From assembly GCA_016715325.1 (NCBI GenBank), contig JADKAL010000018.1:1-44841 (forward strand): 44,841 nt of DNA, given 5' to 3'. Of this stretch, positions 28,376 to 36,040 are shown in pieces; position 1 is the stretch's first letter, and every line of letters begins with the position of its first letter. Both the position numbers and the translations under genes were made by a program. The notes under the pieces were generated by a model. That model was not told where the DNA came from. It ran no database searches and saw only the letters and a list, made by a program, of their open reading frames with translations. Source of the stretch: Methylococcaceae bacterium. Its GTDB lineage: Bacteria; Pseudomonadota; Gammaproteobacteria; Methylococcales; Methylomonadaceae.

Positions 28376-28545
28376 CGTATTGACCTGCTTCTTTTAGCAT
28401 CCTTTTTTGGGAGAATGGCGTTCGTCGTCAAAGTAATATGGATCAAGTATTCTCAACGGGATGTTGCCTTGGATAGATCTCCTTTACTAACCTGGCAGAC
28501 GATCACTCAAGCCCCATGCGTGCAATGCGATGGGGCTTTTTTATT
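28376..28545 (+). ncRNA. Candidate small RNA between hisB and typA
   Basis: This plus-strand interval lies between two minus-strand genes, begins just after a possible promoter and ends in a strong terminator. Nothing else explains a plus-strand terminator here. The 170-base transcript contains several GGA motifs (GGGAG, ATGGAT, CGGGATG, TTGGAT), which are CsrA-type binding sequences, and a CTCCTTT anti-Shine-Dalgarno stretch. A 76-codon reading frame crosses the terminator and is not convincing. I recognise no known RNA family. Confidence 0.4.
28510..28542 (+). terminator. Intrinsic terminator, plus strand
   Basis: AGCCCCAT, a 12-base loop, ATGGGGCT, then six T residues including the last stem base. 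The T-run exists only in the plus direction, so it serves a plus-strand transcript rather than typA, which ends just to its right on the minus strand. Confidence 0.8.
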
Positions 28546-28566
28546 ACCGGTCCAAAGGTTACGTAA

Positions 28567-30378
28567 TTAAGACTTCGCCGCCCTTTTCCGCTCATGCTCC
28601 AGCAACAATTTCTTACGCAGACGAATAGACTTCGGCGTCACTTCTACAAGTTCATCTTCAGCGATAAATTCAAGTGCTTGTTCTAAAGTCATTTTTTGAA
28701 TAGGTACGAGAATAAGATTTTCATCGGTACCCGCTGCACGGATATTCGTTAATTGCTTTGCTTTCGTTGGATTAACCACAAGATCGTTGGACCGTGAATG
28801 AATGCCTACCAACATACCTTCATAAACTTCATCGGCATGAACCAAAAACAATTCGCCGCGTTCTTGAAGCGCAAATAAGGCGTAAGCCAACGCTTTGCCT
28901 TGCACCATGGAAACCAAAACCCCTCGTTTACGAATACCCAACTCGCCTTTTTTCATCGGCCCATAATGGTCGAAGACGTGGTACAAAAGTCCTGAACCGG
29001 AGGTCGCGGTCATGAATTCGGTTTGAAAACCAATCAATCCCCGGGACGGCATCATATATTCCAGGCGAATACGACCTTTGCCGTCGGGTAGCATACTGAG
29101 AAGATCGCCTTTACGTTCTCCAAGCTTCTCCATGATAGAGCCTTGATGGATTTCTTCAACTTCAATAGTTACCATTTCAAACGGTTCGCATTTTTCGCCG
29201 TCGATTTCCTTGATGATAACTTCGGGTCTCGATACGCCCAATTCGAAGCCTTCGCGGCGCATATTCTCGATTAAAACGGACAAATGCAATTCGCCTCGGC
29301 CTGATACTTTAAATTTATCAGGATCCCCGGTATCTTCTACTTTTAATGCCACATTATGTTGTAATTCTTTTTCCAGACGATCTCGGATTTGCCTTGAGGT
29401 GAGGAACTTTCCGTCTTTGCCGGCAAAAGGCGAGTTATTGACTTGAAAAGTCATGGTGACGGTGGGTTCGTCAACGGTTAGCGGCGGCATGATTTCGACC
29501 GCATCCGGGTGGCATAAGGTATCCGAGATTTCGAGCTTTTCGATACCGGTAAAAGCAATAATGTCGCCTGCACGTGCATCCGGCACTTCAACGCGCTCAA
29601 GACCGTGAAAACCGAAAAGTTGCAGGATGCGACCTTTACGTTCGACACCTTCGCGGCTGATAATCGTTAACGGCATATTCGGTTTAACCATCCCGCGCTG
29701 AATCCGCCCGATACCGATAACGCCGACATAGGTATTGTAATCTAGGCTTGAGACCTGCATTTGAAAGGGCCCGTCTACATTGACCGGCGGTGGGCTGACT
29801 TTTTCGACGATGGTTTCAAATAACGGCGTCATATCGCCTTCGGTCGCTGTGGACTCTAAGCTGGCATAGCCGTTGAGTGCCGAAGCATAGACGACGGGGA
29901 AATCCAATTGTTCGTCGGTAGCGCCCAGACGGTCGAATAAATCGAAAGTTTGGTCGACCACCCAATCGGGCCGTGCGCCCGGACGATCTATTTTGTTGAT
30001 AACAACGATCGGTTTCAGGCCGAGTGCGAACGCTTTTTGGGTTACGAAACGGGTTTGCGGCATCGGCCCGTCAACGGCATCGACTAAAAGTAAAACCGAA
30101 TCGACCATCGATAATACCCGTTCGACTTCACCCCCGAAGTCGGCGTGGCCCGGCGTATCCACGATATTAATGTGATAACCGTTCCAGTCCAAGGCGGTAT
30201 TTTTCGCCAAAATGGTAATGCCGCGTTCTTTTTCGAGATCGTTGGAATCCATAATCCGTTCAGTCACTTTGCTATGAGCCGCAAAAGTTCCCGATTGTTG
30301 TAACAGCTTGTCCACAAGCGTGGTTTTGCCGTGGTCTACGTGCGCAATAATTGCAATATTTCTTAATTTTTCGATCAC
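28567..30378 (-). CDS. typA: Ribosome-associated GTPase BipA/TypA
   Basis: A 603-residue translational GTPase of EF-G-like architecture. G1 is [15 protein letters not shown], followed by [11 protein letters not shown] (G2), [12 protein letters not shown] (G3) and [11 protein letters not shown] (G4). Domains II, III, V and a BipA-specific C-terminal domain follow. BipA helps 50S assembly and stress adaptation and binds 70S ribosomes. Length and motifs are normal. The gene stands alone, with a 149-bp leader before the rhodanese gene. Confidence 0.98.
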   Translation of the reverse strand: MIEKLRNIAIIAHVDHGKTTLVDKLLQQSGTFAAHSKVTERIMDSNDLEKERGITILAKNTALDWNGYHINIVDTPGHADFGGEVERVLSMVDSVLLLVDAVDGPMPQTRFVTQKAFALGLKPIVVINKIDRPGARPDWVVDQTFDLFDRLGATDEQLDFPVVYASALNGYASLESTATEGDMTPLFETIVEKVSPPPVNVDGPFQMQVSSLDYNTYVGVIGIGRIQRGMVKPNMPLTIISREGVERKGRILQLFGFHGLERVEVPDARAGDIIAFTGIEKLEISDTLCHPDAVEIMPPLTVDEPTVTMTFQVNNSPFAGKDGKFLTSRQIRDRLEKELQHNVALKVEDTGDPDKFKVSGRGELHLSVLIENMRREGFELGVSRPEVIIKEIDGEKCEPFEMVTIEVEEIHQGSIMEKLGERKGDLLSMLPDGKGRIRLEYMMPSRGLIGFQTEFMTATSGSGLLYHVFDHYGPMKKGELGIRKRGVLVSMVQGKALAYALFALQERGELFLVHADEVYEGMLVGIHSRSNDLVVNPTKAKQLTNIRAAGTDENLILVPIQKMTLEQALEFIAEDELVEVTPKSIRLRKKLLLEHERKRAAKS

Positions 30379-30527
30379 TTTAAATGTGTGAGTTAGGGTA
30401 AATAATAGATAACCAGATCCATAATGAAAACTGGACTGATGGCTGAAAATTGGATGCCTGATTAAATTATGGCTTTTGAAACCGATACTAATTTGGAAAA
30501 TCGTTTAGTTTAACACGAAAATCTGAC

Positions 30528-30920
30528 TTAACTTTGTTGCCAAGGCAATTTGCAAAAACGCCACCCGCCGATATTGCCGCGATGGTTGTTGTTGTCTAAA
30601 GGTCCTTCGAAACCGTCAACGATGTTGACCAAGTGCTGATAGCCGACTTCTTCCAATGCTCTCGCGGCAGCTAGAGAACGTTGCCCGCTCCGGCATAAGA
30701 GCAAAATAGGAGTTTCTTTTGTCGGAACGATTTTACTAACATCGCTAGCGAAATTTAGGTTAATTTCCCAACTCGGCGCTTCTTTCCAAGGAATATGGAC
30801 AGCGCCTAAAGGATGCCCGACATAAGCATGTTCCATTTGCGTACGGACATCTACCAGAACGGCGGATTCGTTCTGCTGAATCAACTCCCAAGCTTCTTGC
30901 GGTGTTAGGTCTTTTATCAT
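30528..30920 (-). CDS. Rhodanese-like sulfurtransferase domain protein
   Basis: A 130-residue single-domain rhodanese. The active-site loop LLCRSGQRSLAAARAL has the catalytic cysteine in a CxxGxR-type context, and ALVDVR-like sequence marks the N-terminal strand. It could carry persulfide sulfur; the physiological acceptor is unknown. There is no signal peptide, so it is cytoplasmic. It precedes typA on the same strand but is separated by about 150 bp. Confidence 0.88.
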   Translation of the reverse strand: MIKDLTPQEAWELIQQNESAVLVDVRTQMEHAYVGHPLGAVHIPWKEAPSWEINLNFASDVSKIVPTKETPILLLCRSGQRSLAAARALEEVGYQHLVNIVDGFEGPLDNNNHRGNIGGWRFCKLPWQQS

Positions 30921-31112
30921 TGTTTAAGCGAATGAATGTGATGGATACCTGCAAGGAATAATACAGTGCAGCTTTAATCGTTGCTTATTATCTCATCCAT
31001 TTATTACAGGTCAAGCTGCATAACTCTATTTTTCAAATAAAATCACAGGCTTAAGAACTTTAACTTCGTAATGGCGGATTAGGGCGCTAATGATGAAAGA
31101 ATTGCGTATCGT

Positions 31113-32366
31113 CTAATGGTTTTTTTGGATGAATGATTGTAGCCAATTTAAAACCCCTTCTCCAGATGCACGTCCACTTGCAAAACAGGCTGTTAACAAA
31201 TAGCCTCCAGTAGGCGCTTCCCAATCCAGCATTTCACCCGCACAAAAGACTCCGGGTAAATTAACGATCATCAAATTTTCATCGATAGCCTCAAAAGCAA
31301 CGCCTCCGGCGCTGCTGATTGCTTCCGCCAGTGGTCTTGCCGATAACAACTGAATCGGCAAAGCTTTTACCGTCGAACAAAGTTTTATCGGATTATTAAA
31401 ATCTTCCGACGTGAGCTTTTCGCGCAATAAACCGGCTTTTACACCGTCGATACCAATGGTTTTCCTCAGATGGTTACTCATTGACTGCTTGCCGTGCGGC
31501 TTGCTTACTTTATCGATTAAAGTGTCTAGCGAATAATCCGGCTTTAAATCGAGCAAAAGCGTAGCAAAGCCCGTTTGAATGATTTCATCTCGCAAAGTTG
31601 ACGATAAGGTATAAATTATGCCGCCTTCAATGCCGTAATCCGTTATCGTGCAATCGCCTTTGAGTTGCTGATCGTCAACGCTGGCCGCAATCGATTTTAA
31701 GGGATGACCGGCAAAACGTAGGCGAAAATAATCGCTCCAGTTGACATTAAAGCCGCAGTTTGAGGCAAGGAGCGGAGAAATACGGATGCCTTTTTCAACT
31801 AAAATTTCGACCCATTCACCTGTTGAACCCAGTTGCGGCCAACTACCGCCGCCTAACGCGAGTATAACGGCATCGGCTTCGATTTCACGAATTCCTTCCG
31901 GGGTTTGAAACCGCAGTTTCTTATTATCCGCTTGATGCCATCCCAACCATTTGTGTCTTACATGAAATTTAACATCTTGCTGTCTTAATCGATGCAGCCA
32001 AGCTCGTAGTAACGGTGCGGCTTTCATTTCCTCTGGAAAGATTCGGCCCGATGAGCCGACAAAGGTTCTAATACCTAAATCATAAGCCCAATCCCTTAAT
32101 TGATTTGCGCTGAAACGTTCCAGCATTGGTTGTAGACGACTTTTGCCAGCACCGTAGCGAGACAAAAAATCTTGAAAAGGTTCGGAATGCGTGATGTTCA
32201 ACCCGCCTTTTCCCGCCAACAAAAACTTACGACCCACAGACGGCATCGCATCGTACACATTGACTTTGATACCTGCTTGACTTAAGACTTCCGCCGCCAT
32301 TAAACCCGAAGGGCCGCCGCCGATAATCGCAACAGATTTATCGGAAATACTGGATACTTTAGGCAT
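31113..32366 (-). CDS. FAD-dependent oxidoreductase, HI0933/PP_4765-type flavoprotein
   Basis: The ATG at 32,364-32,366 gives 417 residues and places the dinucleotide motif VAIIGGGPSGLMAAEVL near the N-terminus. The longer frame to 32,423 would overlap the divergent cupin gene and adds unrelated residues. The signature VGRKFLLAGKGGLNITHSE and the C-terminal GVFCAGEMLDWEAPTGGYLL are diagnostic of the HI0933-like flavoprotein family. Its reaction is not established. The end of the protein sits at the window's 31.1-kb gap. Confidence 0.88.
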   Translation of the reverse strand: MPKVSSISDKSVAIIGGGPSGLMAAEVLSQAGIKVNVYDAMPSVGRKFLLAGKGGLNITHSEPFQDFLSRYGAGKSRLQPMLERFSANQLRDWAYDLGIRTFVGSSGRIFPEEMKAAPLLRAWLHRLRQQDVKFHVRHKWLGWHQADNKKLRFQTPEGIREIEADAVILALGGGSWPQLGSTGEWVEILVEKGIRISPLLASNCGFNVNWSDYFRLRFAGHPLKSIAASVDDQQLKGDCTITDYGIEGGIIYTLSSTLRDEIIQTGFATLLLDLKPDYSLDTLIDKVSKPHGKQSMSNHLRKTIGIDGVKAGLLREKLTSEDFNNPIKLCSTVKALPIQLLSARPLAEAISSAGGVAFEAIDENLMIVNLPGVFCAGEMLDWEAPTGGYLLTACFASGRASGEGVLNWLQSFIQKNH

Positions 32367-32407
32367 TCGGTTTATGATGCAATGGATTTTGATAGGCGTG
32401 TAAAGAC

Positions 32408-32737
32408 ATGAAAACGCAAACAAACAATATCTTCGAAGATATTCCCGACATCATACCCGAAGAGCTATTCGAATGCTTGCTTAAGCGAAAGAACCTAAAA
32501 ATAGAACGGATAGTGTCCTTCGGTCAAGTAACGCCGGTAGGTGAATGGTACGACCAGACTTGGGACGAGTGGGTAATAGTGCTCGAAGGAGAGGCGATTC
32601 TTTGCTACGAAGACGGCTGCGAATTAAATCTGAAAGCAGGCGATTATCTTCATATTCCCGCACATCGTCGACACAGAATTGAGTGGACCCCGCCGGAATC
32701 GAAAACGATTTGGCTAGCCGTCCACTTCGAACCTTGA
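32408..32737 (+). CDS. Small cupin-domain protein
   Basis: A 109-residue single cupin. Motif 1 is around YDQTWDEWVIVLEGEAILCY and motif 2 around KAGDYLHIPAHRRHRIEW. The second motif keeps His residues for a metal, while the first has Asp-Glu instead of the usual HxH. It is transcribed away from the flavoprotein gene with starts 41 bp apart, so the two promoters must overlap or lie within each other's 5' region. Function unknown. Confidence 0.85.
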   Translation: MKTQTNNIFEDIPDIIPEELFECLLKRKNLKIERIVSFGQVTPVGEWYDQTWDEWVIVLEGEAILCYEDGCELNLKAGDYLHIPAHRRHRIEWTPPESKTIWLAVHFEP

Positions 32738-32748
32738 GCTGAAAGTCA

Positions 32749-33057
32749 CTATTTCTTCTTTACTTCCGCTTTTGGTTTTTCGCTAGGTACCGGAACAGGA
32801 ACCGATTCCGGTGTCGGGACCGGCACCGTCGCAACTGCATCTGCTGTTTTTTGCTTTTGATGTTTCTCAAGGATTTGTTTTTGCCGGTGGCCTTCAGCAA
32901 GCATGGTCATGAAAAACATAAAACAAACCGTTGTTATCATGGTAATCAGCCAGCGTGTCGGCTTTTTCATAAAAAACAAAGCCCACTTCGGATTTATCAT
33001 TCCGACAACAAAAAACAACAATGTCAAAATACCTAAATTAATTGCTTGTAATACCAT
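32749..33057 (-). CDS. Small membrane protein with Pro/Val-rich tail
   Basis: A 102-residue protein with two membrane helices (about residues 5-20 and 34-52) joined by a short FFMKKPTRW loop. A basic helix and a low-complexity tail VPVPTPESVPVPVPSEKPKA follow. The sequence looks like a real gene: it ends 12 bp from the convergent cupin and has an ATG with GGAAT upstream. I recognise no family. The tail should be outside the bilayer and could contact the cell wall or another protein. Confidence 0.75.
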   Translation of the reverse strand: MVLQAINLGILTLLFFVVGMINPKWALFFMKKPTRWLITMITTVCFMFFMTMLAEGHRQKQILEKHQKQKTADAVATVPVPTPESVPVPVPSEKPKAEVKKK

Positions 33058-33293
33058 TTCTATTCCTTAATAACCGTTGGTAAATTCGGGCTGCATTATG
33101 CTGTAGCTCATGATTGATTTGCAACATAACACAAATTTTGCGGATGGAAACCTTGTGAAAAAAAGGGTAAATGATTAACAATGCCAGTCGTATCGAATTA
33201 GCGCTTCGATATAAAAGCATAATCTCGATTGACTGCTAAAATCTGTTGAATAAAAAGGCATTAATATTGAATAACGATGTCAGACCATATGCG

Positions 33294-33347
33294 GCAATGC
33301 TGTTAAGTAGCCCCCCTTTTCAAGGGGCTTACAACTAATAGCATTGC
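33294..33347. repeat. Long imperfect palindrome in a divergent intergenic region
   Basis: Outer arms GCAATGCT (33,294-33,301) and AGCATTGC (33,340-33,347) enclose a second stem, GCCCC...GGGGC, with partly paired sequence between. The whole can fold as a hairpin of about 54 bases. It stands in the 339-bp gap between the divergent small-membrane-protein and SPFH genes. It may be a dispersed palindromic repeat or a leader structure. The rest of the gap shows nothing I can assign. Confidence 0.5.
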
Positions 33348-33396
33348 TTTATGTGATAGATATTTTGGCGAATTAACGAACTAATCGGAGAATATT

Positions 33397-34314
33397 ATGA
33401 GTGTCGGAGTGTTTTTCTTATTTTTACTGGCTTTCGTACTAGTGCTGGTGTTTTTAAGCGTAAAATCCGTTCCGCAAGGGATGGAGTACACAGTGGAGCG
33501 TTTCGGTCGCTATACTAATACTCTAACGCCGGGCTTAAACATTATCATGCCGGTGATCGACCGAATCGGTCGCAGAATGGTCATGATGGAACAAGTCATG
33601 GATGTGCCGTCGCAGGAAGTCATTACCAAGGATAACGCAATGGTGACGGTCGACGGCGTGGTGTTTTATCAGGTGATGGATGCCGCCAAAGCGGCTTATG
33701 AAGTCAGTCAATTGGATTTAGCCATCCTAAATTTGGTGATGACAAACATCCGAACCGTCATGGGTTCGATGGATTTGGATGAATTGTTATCTCGCCGCGA
33801 CGACATCAACGCCCGGTTATTAACCGTTGTGGATGACGCAACCACGCCGTGGGGAATAAAAGCCACTCGCATCGAAATCAAGGACATCGCGCCGCCCAAA
33901 GATCTTGTCGAAGCGATGGGACGGCAAATGAAAGCCGAACGCTTGAAACGCGCCTCCATCCTCGAAGCTGAAGGTTTACGGCAATCCGAAATTTTGCGGG
34001 CGGAAGGCGCCCAGCAAGCTGCGATTCTCGATGCAGAAGGCCGCAAAGAAGCCGCCTACCGCGATGCCGATGCAAGAGAACGACTGGCAAAAGCCGAAGC
34101 CAATGCCACCCTCATGGTTTCTGAAGCGATCGGTAAAGGGAATATCCAGGCAATTAATTATTTTGTGGCACAAAAATACATCGAATCGTTAAAAGATGTG
34201 GCATCGGCAGGCAATAGTAAAATCATTTTTATGCCGCTGGAAGCAGGAAACGTTATCGGGGCATTGGGCGGCATCGCCGAATTAGCAAAAGAAGCCATGA
34301 CTAAAAAGGGTTAA
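33397..34314 (+). CDS. SPFH/band-7 membrane protein (paraslipin/QmcA type)
   Basis: A 305-residue protein with one N-terminal membrane helix (about residues 3-22), then the SPFH domain ([20 protein letters not shown] to about residue 190). A coiled-coil rich in Ala/Glu/Arg repeats ([20 protein letters not shown]) follows. These proteins form large ring-shaped membrane oligomers linked to membrane domains and protease control. The partner NfeD gene is 3 bp downstream, the usual pairing. ATG with GGAG 8-12 bases upstream. Confidence 0.94.
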   Translation: MSVGVFFLFLLAFVLVLVFLSVKSVPQGMEYTVERFGRYTNTLTPGLNIIMPVIDRIGRRMVMMEQVMDVPSQEVITKDNAMVTVDGVVFYQVMDAAKAAYEVSQLDLAILNLVMTNIRTVMGSMDLDELLSRRDDINARLLTVVDDATTPWGIKATRIEIKDIAPPKDLVEAMGRQMKAERLKRASILEAEGLRQSEILRAEGAQQAAILDAEGRKEAAYRDADARERLAKAEANATLMVSEAIGKGNIQAINYFVAQKYIESLKDVASAGNSKIIFMPLEAGNVIGALGGIAELAKEAMTKKG

Positions 34315-34317
34315 ACA

Positions 34318-34770
34318 ATGACGGAACTGGTATTCGAATTTTGGTATTGGTGGGGTTTAGCCTTCGTTTTGCTAATTCTGGAGATGCTGACCCCCGGCTT
34401 TTTCTTTATGTGGCTGGCGGTCTCCGGCTTTATCACAGGACTATTGCTCTGGTTGATTCCGGCAATGAGCTTAAATGTACAGGTGCTGATCTTTTCGGTG
34501 TTTTCAGTGCTTGCGATTACGGCGTGGCGGTTTTACGGCAAAAAAATGTCGCTTGAAACCGACCAGCCTTTGCTCAACAAACGCGGCGCACAATACATCG
34601 GGCGGGTATTTACCTTATACGCGCCCATCGAAAACGGGCAAGGTAAAATCAAAGTAGACGACACCATCTGGAAAGTCCACGGCGAAGATTGCGATATTAA
34701 TACCAAAGTCAGGGTGACGGGCATTCGGGGGACGGTGTTTGATGTGGAAAAGGTAAAAAACGCATCGTAA
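34318..34770 (+). CDS. NfeD-family membrane protein
   Basis: A 150-residue short NfeD: two or three membrane helices in the first 75 residues (WWGLAFVLLILEMLTPGFFF is typical) and a C-terminal OB-fold domain with NKRGAQYIGRVFTLYAPIEN. It is the partner of the preceding SPFH protein, with which it would form a membrane complex. It lacks the ClpP-like protease domain of long NfeD proteins. No clear terminator follows. Confidence 0.93.
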   Translation: MTELVFEFWYWWGLAFVLLILEMLTPGFFFMWLAVSGFITGLLLWLIPAMSLNVQVLIFSVFSVLAITAWRFYGKKMSLETDQPLLNKRGAQYIGRVFTLYAPIENGQGKIKVDDTIWKVHGEDCDINTKVRVTGIRGTVFDVEKVKNAS

Positions 34771-35112
34771 ACCGAGGAAGGGTAATGGCATGGTTGCTAG
34801 CACAAAGATTTATAATCGGTAAGTCAGGTTGCACCTAAATGTTACCTGACACCAATTTCCCCAAATGTTACATAACCGCTATAACGGTAATGTGTGCTAC
34901 ACACTAACCCTTTGAGAGTTAGAATAAAAAACTTTCTATCCAAGAGTGAATAATTGTTTCTCAAATAAAGATACGTTCTAACGCTATCCTCAAACTAAAG
35001 CAGCCGTGCAATGGCCAGTAATCTTGGGCGTTATGGTTTCGATAACTTCGCATTTAGTTAACTTCATGCAAGTCGCTTGATTCAGCGTTGGAGCATTCGA
35101 AAAGTAGCAGGC
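34771..35112. other. Non-coding stretch after nfeD
   Basis: No gene is supportable. A direct repeat AAATGTTAC occurs at 34,837-34,845 and 34,863-34,871, and CTAAC...GTTAG forms a weak hairpin near 34,904-34,922. The stretch ends at the terminator of the first small-RNA unit. Confidence 0.4.
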
Positions 35113-35151
35113 AAAAAAAAGCGCATTATCAACCAGGAGGGATAATGCGCT
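35113..35151 (-). terminator. Terminator of sRNA unit 1, with CCUCC in its loop
   Basis: On the minus strand: AGCGCATTATC, loop CCTCCTGGTT, GATAATGCGCT, then eight T residues. The 11-bp perfect stem and U-run are a strong intrinsic terminator. The loop exposes CCUCC, complementary to ribosome binding sites. Confidence 0.88.
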
Positions 35152-35205
35152 GTGCTCATAAAAAGCAATATTTACCACGAGGAGCTTATACGTGTTTGCG
35201 TATGT
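35113..35205 (-). ncRNA. Sigma-54-dependent structured sRNA, copy 1
   Basis: From the start expected for the sigma-54 promoter (about 35,204) to the terminator this RNA is about 92 bases. Elements in order are a 5' hairpin (ATACG/CGTAT), an unpaired CTCCTCGTGGTAAA box, a second hairpin (TGCT/AGCA), and the terminator hairpin with CCTCC in its loop. Copy 2 at 35.5 kb has the same order with different stem sequences, so structure is conserved while sequence changed. The two C-rich boxes look like anti-Shine-Dalgarno seeds for repressing mRNAs. I recognise no known family. Mini-frames on the plus strand are explained by the GGAGG complement. Confidence 0.68.
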
Positions 35206-35214
35206 ATAATTTAA

Positions 35215-35231
35215 AGCATTTATTGTGCCAA
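35215..35231 (-). promoter_or_regulatory. Sigma-54 promoter of sRNA copy 1
   Basis: Minus-strand TTGGCACAATAAATGCT has GG and GC 10 bp apart and follows the -24/-12 consensus (YTGGCAC-N5-TTGCW) except for one T-to-A. The expected start is about 35,204, at the foot of the first hairpin. Confidence 0.8.
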
Positions 35232-35349
35232 CTATATTTTAAGCGCAATATTTATATTTATTGCCCTAAAAAACAACCGTTTAATATCTTTAAAGCTAAT
35301 TGATCTTGTTTTATGTTAACTGAACGATGTGCTCAAAAATATCAAGAAG

Positions 35350-35364
35350 TGACAAATTTCGTCA
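35350..35364 (-). promoter_or_regulatory. Putative enhancer-binding site for sRNA copy 1
   Basis: TGACAAATTTCGTCA, a 15-bp near-palindrome, is centred about 150 bp upstream of the predicted start. The spacing is normal for a sigma-54 activator. It closely matches sites upstream of the other two sigma-54 promoters. Confidence 0.55.
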
Positions 35365-35496
35365 TTAAATATCAGATGGTTATATATCATTATAAATGTT
35401 GAATCCGTATTACATCGGCACAACAATCTATTTAAGTTTGTTACGAAATACTCTTGAAGATGAATCGTGGAATTTATAAACGCAAAAACGATGGAC

Positions 35497-35538
35497 AAAA
35501 AAAAGCGCATTACAACCGAGGAGGGAAGTTAATGCGCT
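35497..35538 (-). terminator. Terminator of sRNA unit 2, with CCUCC in its loop
   Basis: Minus-strand AGCGCATTA, a 17-base loop containing CCCTCCTCGGTTG, TAATGCGCT and eight T residues. The stem and the loop core match copy 1. Confidence 0.88.
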
Positions 35539-35606
35539 TGGCTTTCGCTATGAAAGCAGGTTTACTACGAGGAGTTAAAGCATGAAAGTAATTCTGCATC
35601 TTTCAT
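35497..35606 (-). ncRNA. Sigma-54-dependent structured sRNA, copy 2
   Basis: About 109 bases from the expected start (about 35,605) to the U-run. The order matches copy 1: a 5' hairpin of 7 bp (ATGAAAG/CTTTCAT), the unpaired CTCCTCGTAGTAAA box, a second hairpin (GCTTTC/GAAAGC, 6 bp), and the terminator with CCCTCCT in its loop. The hairpins are stronger than in copy 1, and their sequences differ while pairing is kept. The unit lies about 390 bp from copy 1 in the same direction, so it arose by duplication. The role is inferred to be post-transcriptional repression through the C-rich boxes. Confidence 0.7.
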
Positions 35607-35615
35607 AATAGTAAA

Positions 35616-35632
35616 AGCAATATGAATGCCAA
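35616..35632 (-). promoter_or_regulatory. Sigma-54 promoter of sRNA copy 2
   Basis: Minus-strand TTGGCATTCATATTGCT matches the -24/-12 consensus with correct 10-bp GG-GC spacing and an intact TTGCT. The predicted start coincides with the base of the first hairpin. Confidence 0.85.
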
Positions 35633-35746
35633 CTTTTAAATTTAGCGGTCAAAATATTTTTTCATTAAATATCAATAATTTATAAAATTCAATTTTTAAA
35701 GATAATTTGAAATAGGTTTTAAATTCAGTCAAAAAACATCACCAAG

Positions 35747-35761
35747 TGACGATTTTTGTCT
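35747..35761 (-). promoter_or_regulatory. Putative enhancer-binding site for sRNA copy 2
   Basis: TGACGATTTTTGTCT (plus-strand reading) is centred about 148 bp upstream of the predicted start, nearly the same distance as in copy 1. It is the least perfect of the three palindromes. Confidence 0.5.
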
Positions 35762-35788
35762 ATGTCAACTGGAAAAGTAAGATAAAAG

Positions 35789-35848
35789 GTGGCAGGTAAA
35801 CCTGTCACTTGTCATGCGATGGAGTGACTAACCGGGGATTGTCACTCC
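35789..35848. repeat. Two adjacent inverted repeats
   Basis: The first is GTGGCAGGT-AA-ACCTGTCAC (35,789-35,808, one mismatch). The second is GGAGTGAC, a 12-base spacer, GTCACTCC (35,821-35,848). Both contain GTGAC/GTCAC half-sites like those in the putative enhancer sites. There is no T-run on either side, so they are not intrinsic terminators. The remaining sequence to 36,040 shows nothing I can assign. Confidence 0.5.
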
Positions 35849-36040
35849 AAAATAAACACGAATCACCCATATGAAATCGACCGGCAAGCTCACCAAAAAT
35901 ACAGGCTTAACCACTTTCCAATAAAAGTTTAACCTTTTTAACAAGAACATAGTGTATTGTTTAAAGGTATCTTACGTTTCTACTCAATTACGGGTATCCA
36001 AATACATTCGATTCATGCTTTTTTTATGATGAAAGTTTGA

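Noticed and set aside
28484..28540. CCTGGCAG and CCCCATGCG as a possible 5S rRNA fragment
   Set aside because: Only these short words match; the rest of 5S is absent and the second word is part of the terminator stem.
28340..28570. 76-codon plus-strand frame between hisB and typA
   Set aside because: It runs through the terminator hairpin and into the end of typA, has no ribosome site, and shows no domain.
32367..32423. Longer N-terminus for the HI0933-type flavoprotein
   Set aside because: It would overlap the divergent cupin gene and adds residues before the usual start of the FAD-binding domain.
34837..34871. Direct repeat AAATGTTAC as a sign of a transposon end
   Set aside because: Only two 9-bp copies 26 bp apart, no terminal inverted repeats and no transposase nearby.
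35088..35303. Plus-strand frame with GGAGGG before ATGCGC, and a similar 17-codon frame at 35,531-35,584
   Set aside because: The ribosome-site look is the complement of the CCTCC boxes in the minus-strand RNAs. The predicted peptides are not conserved between the two copies, while hairpins, promoter and terminator are.
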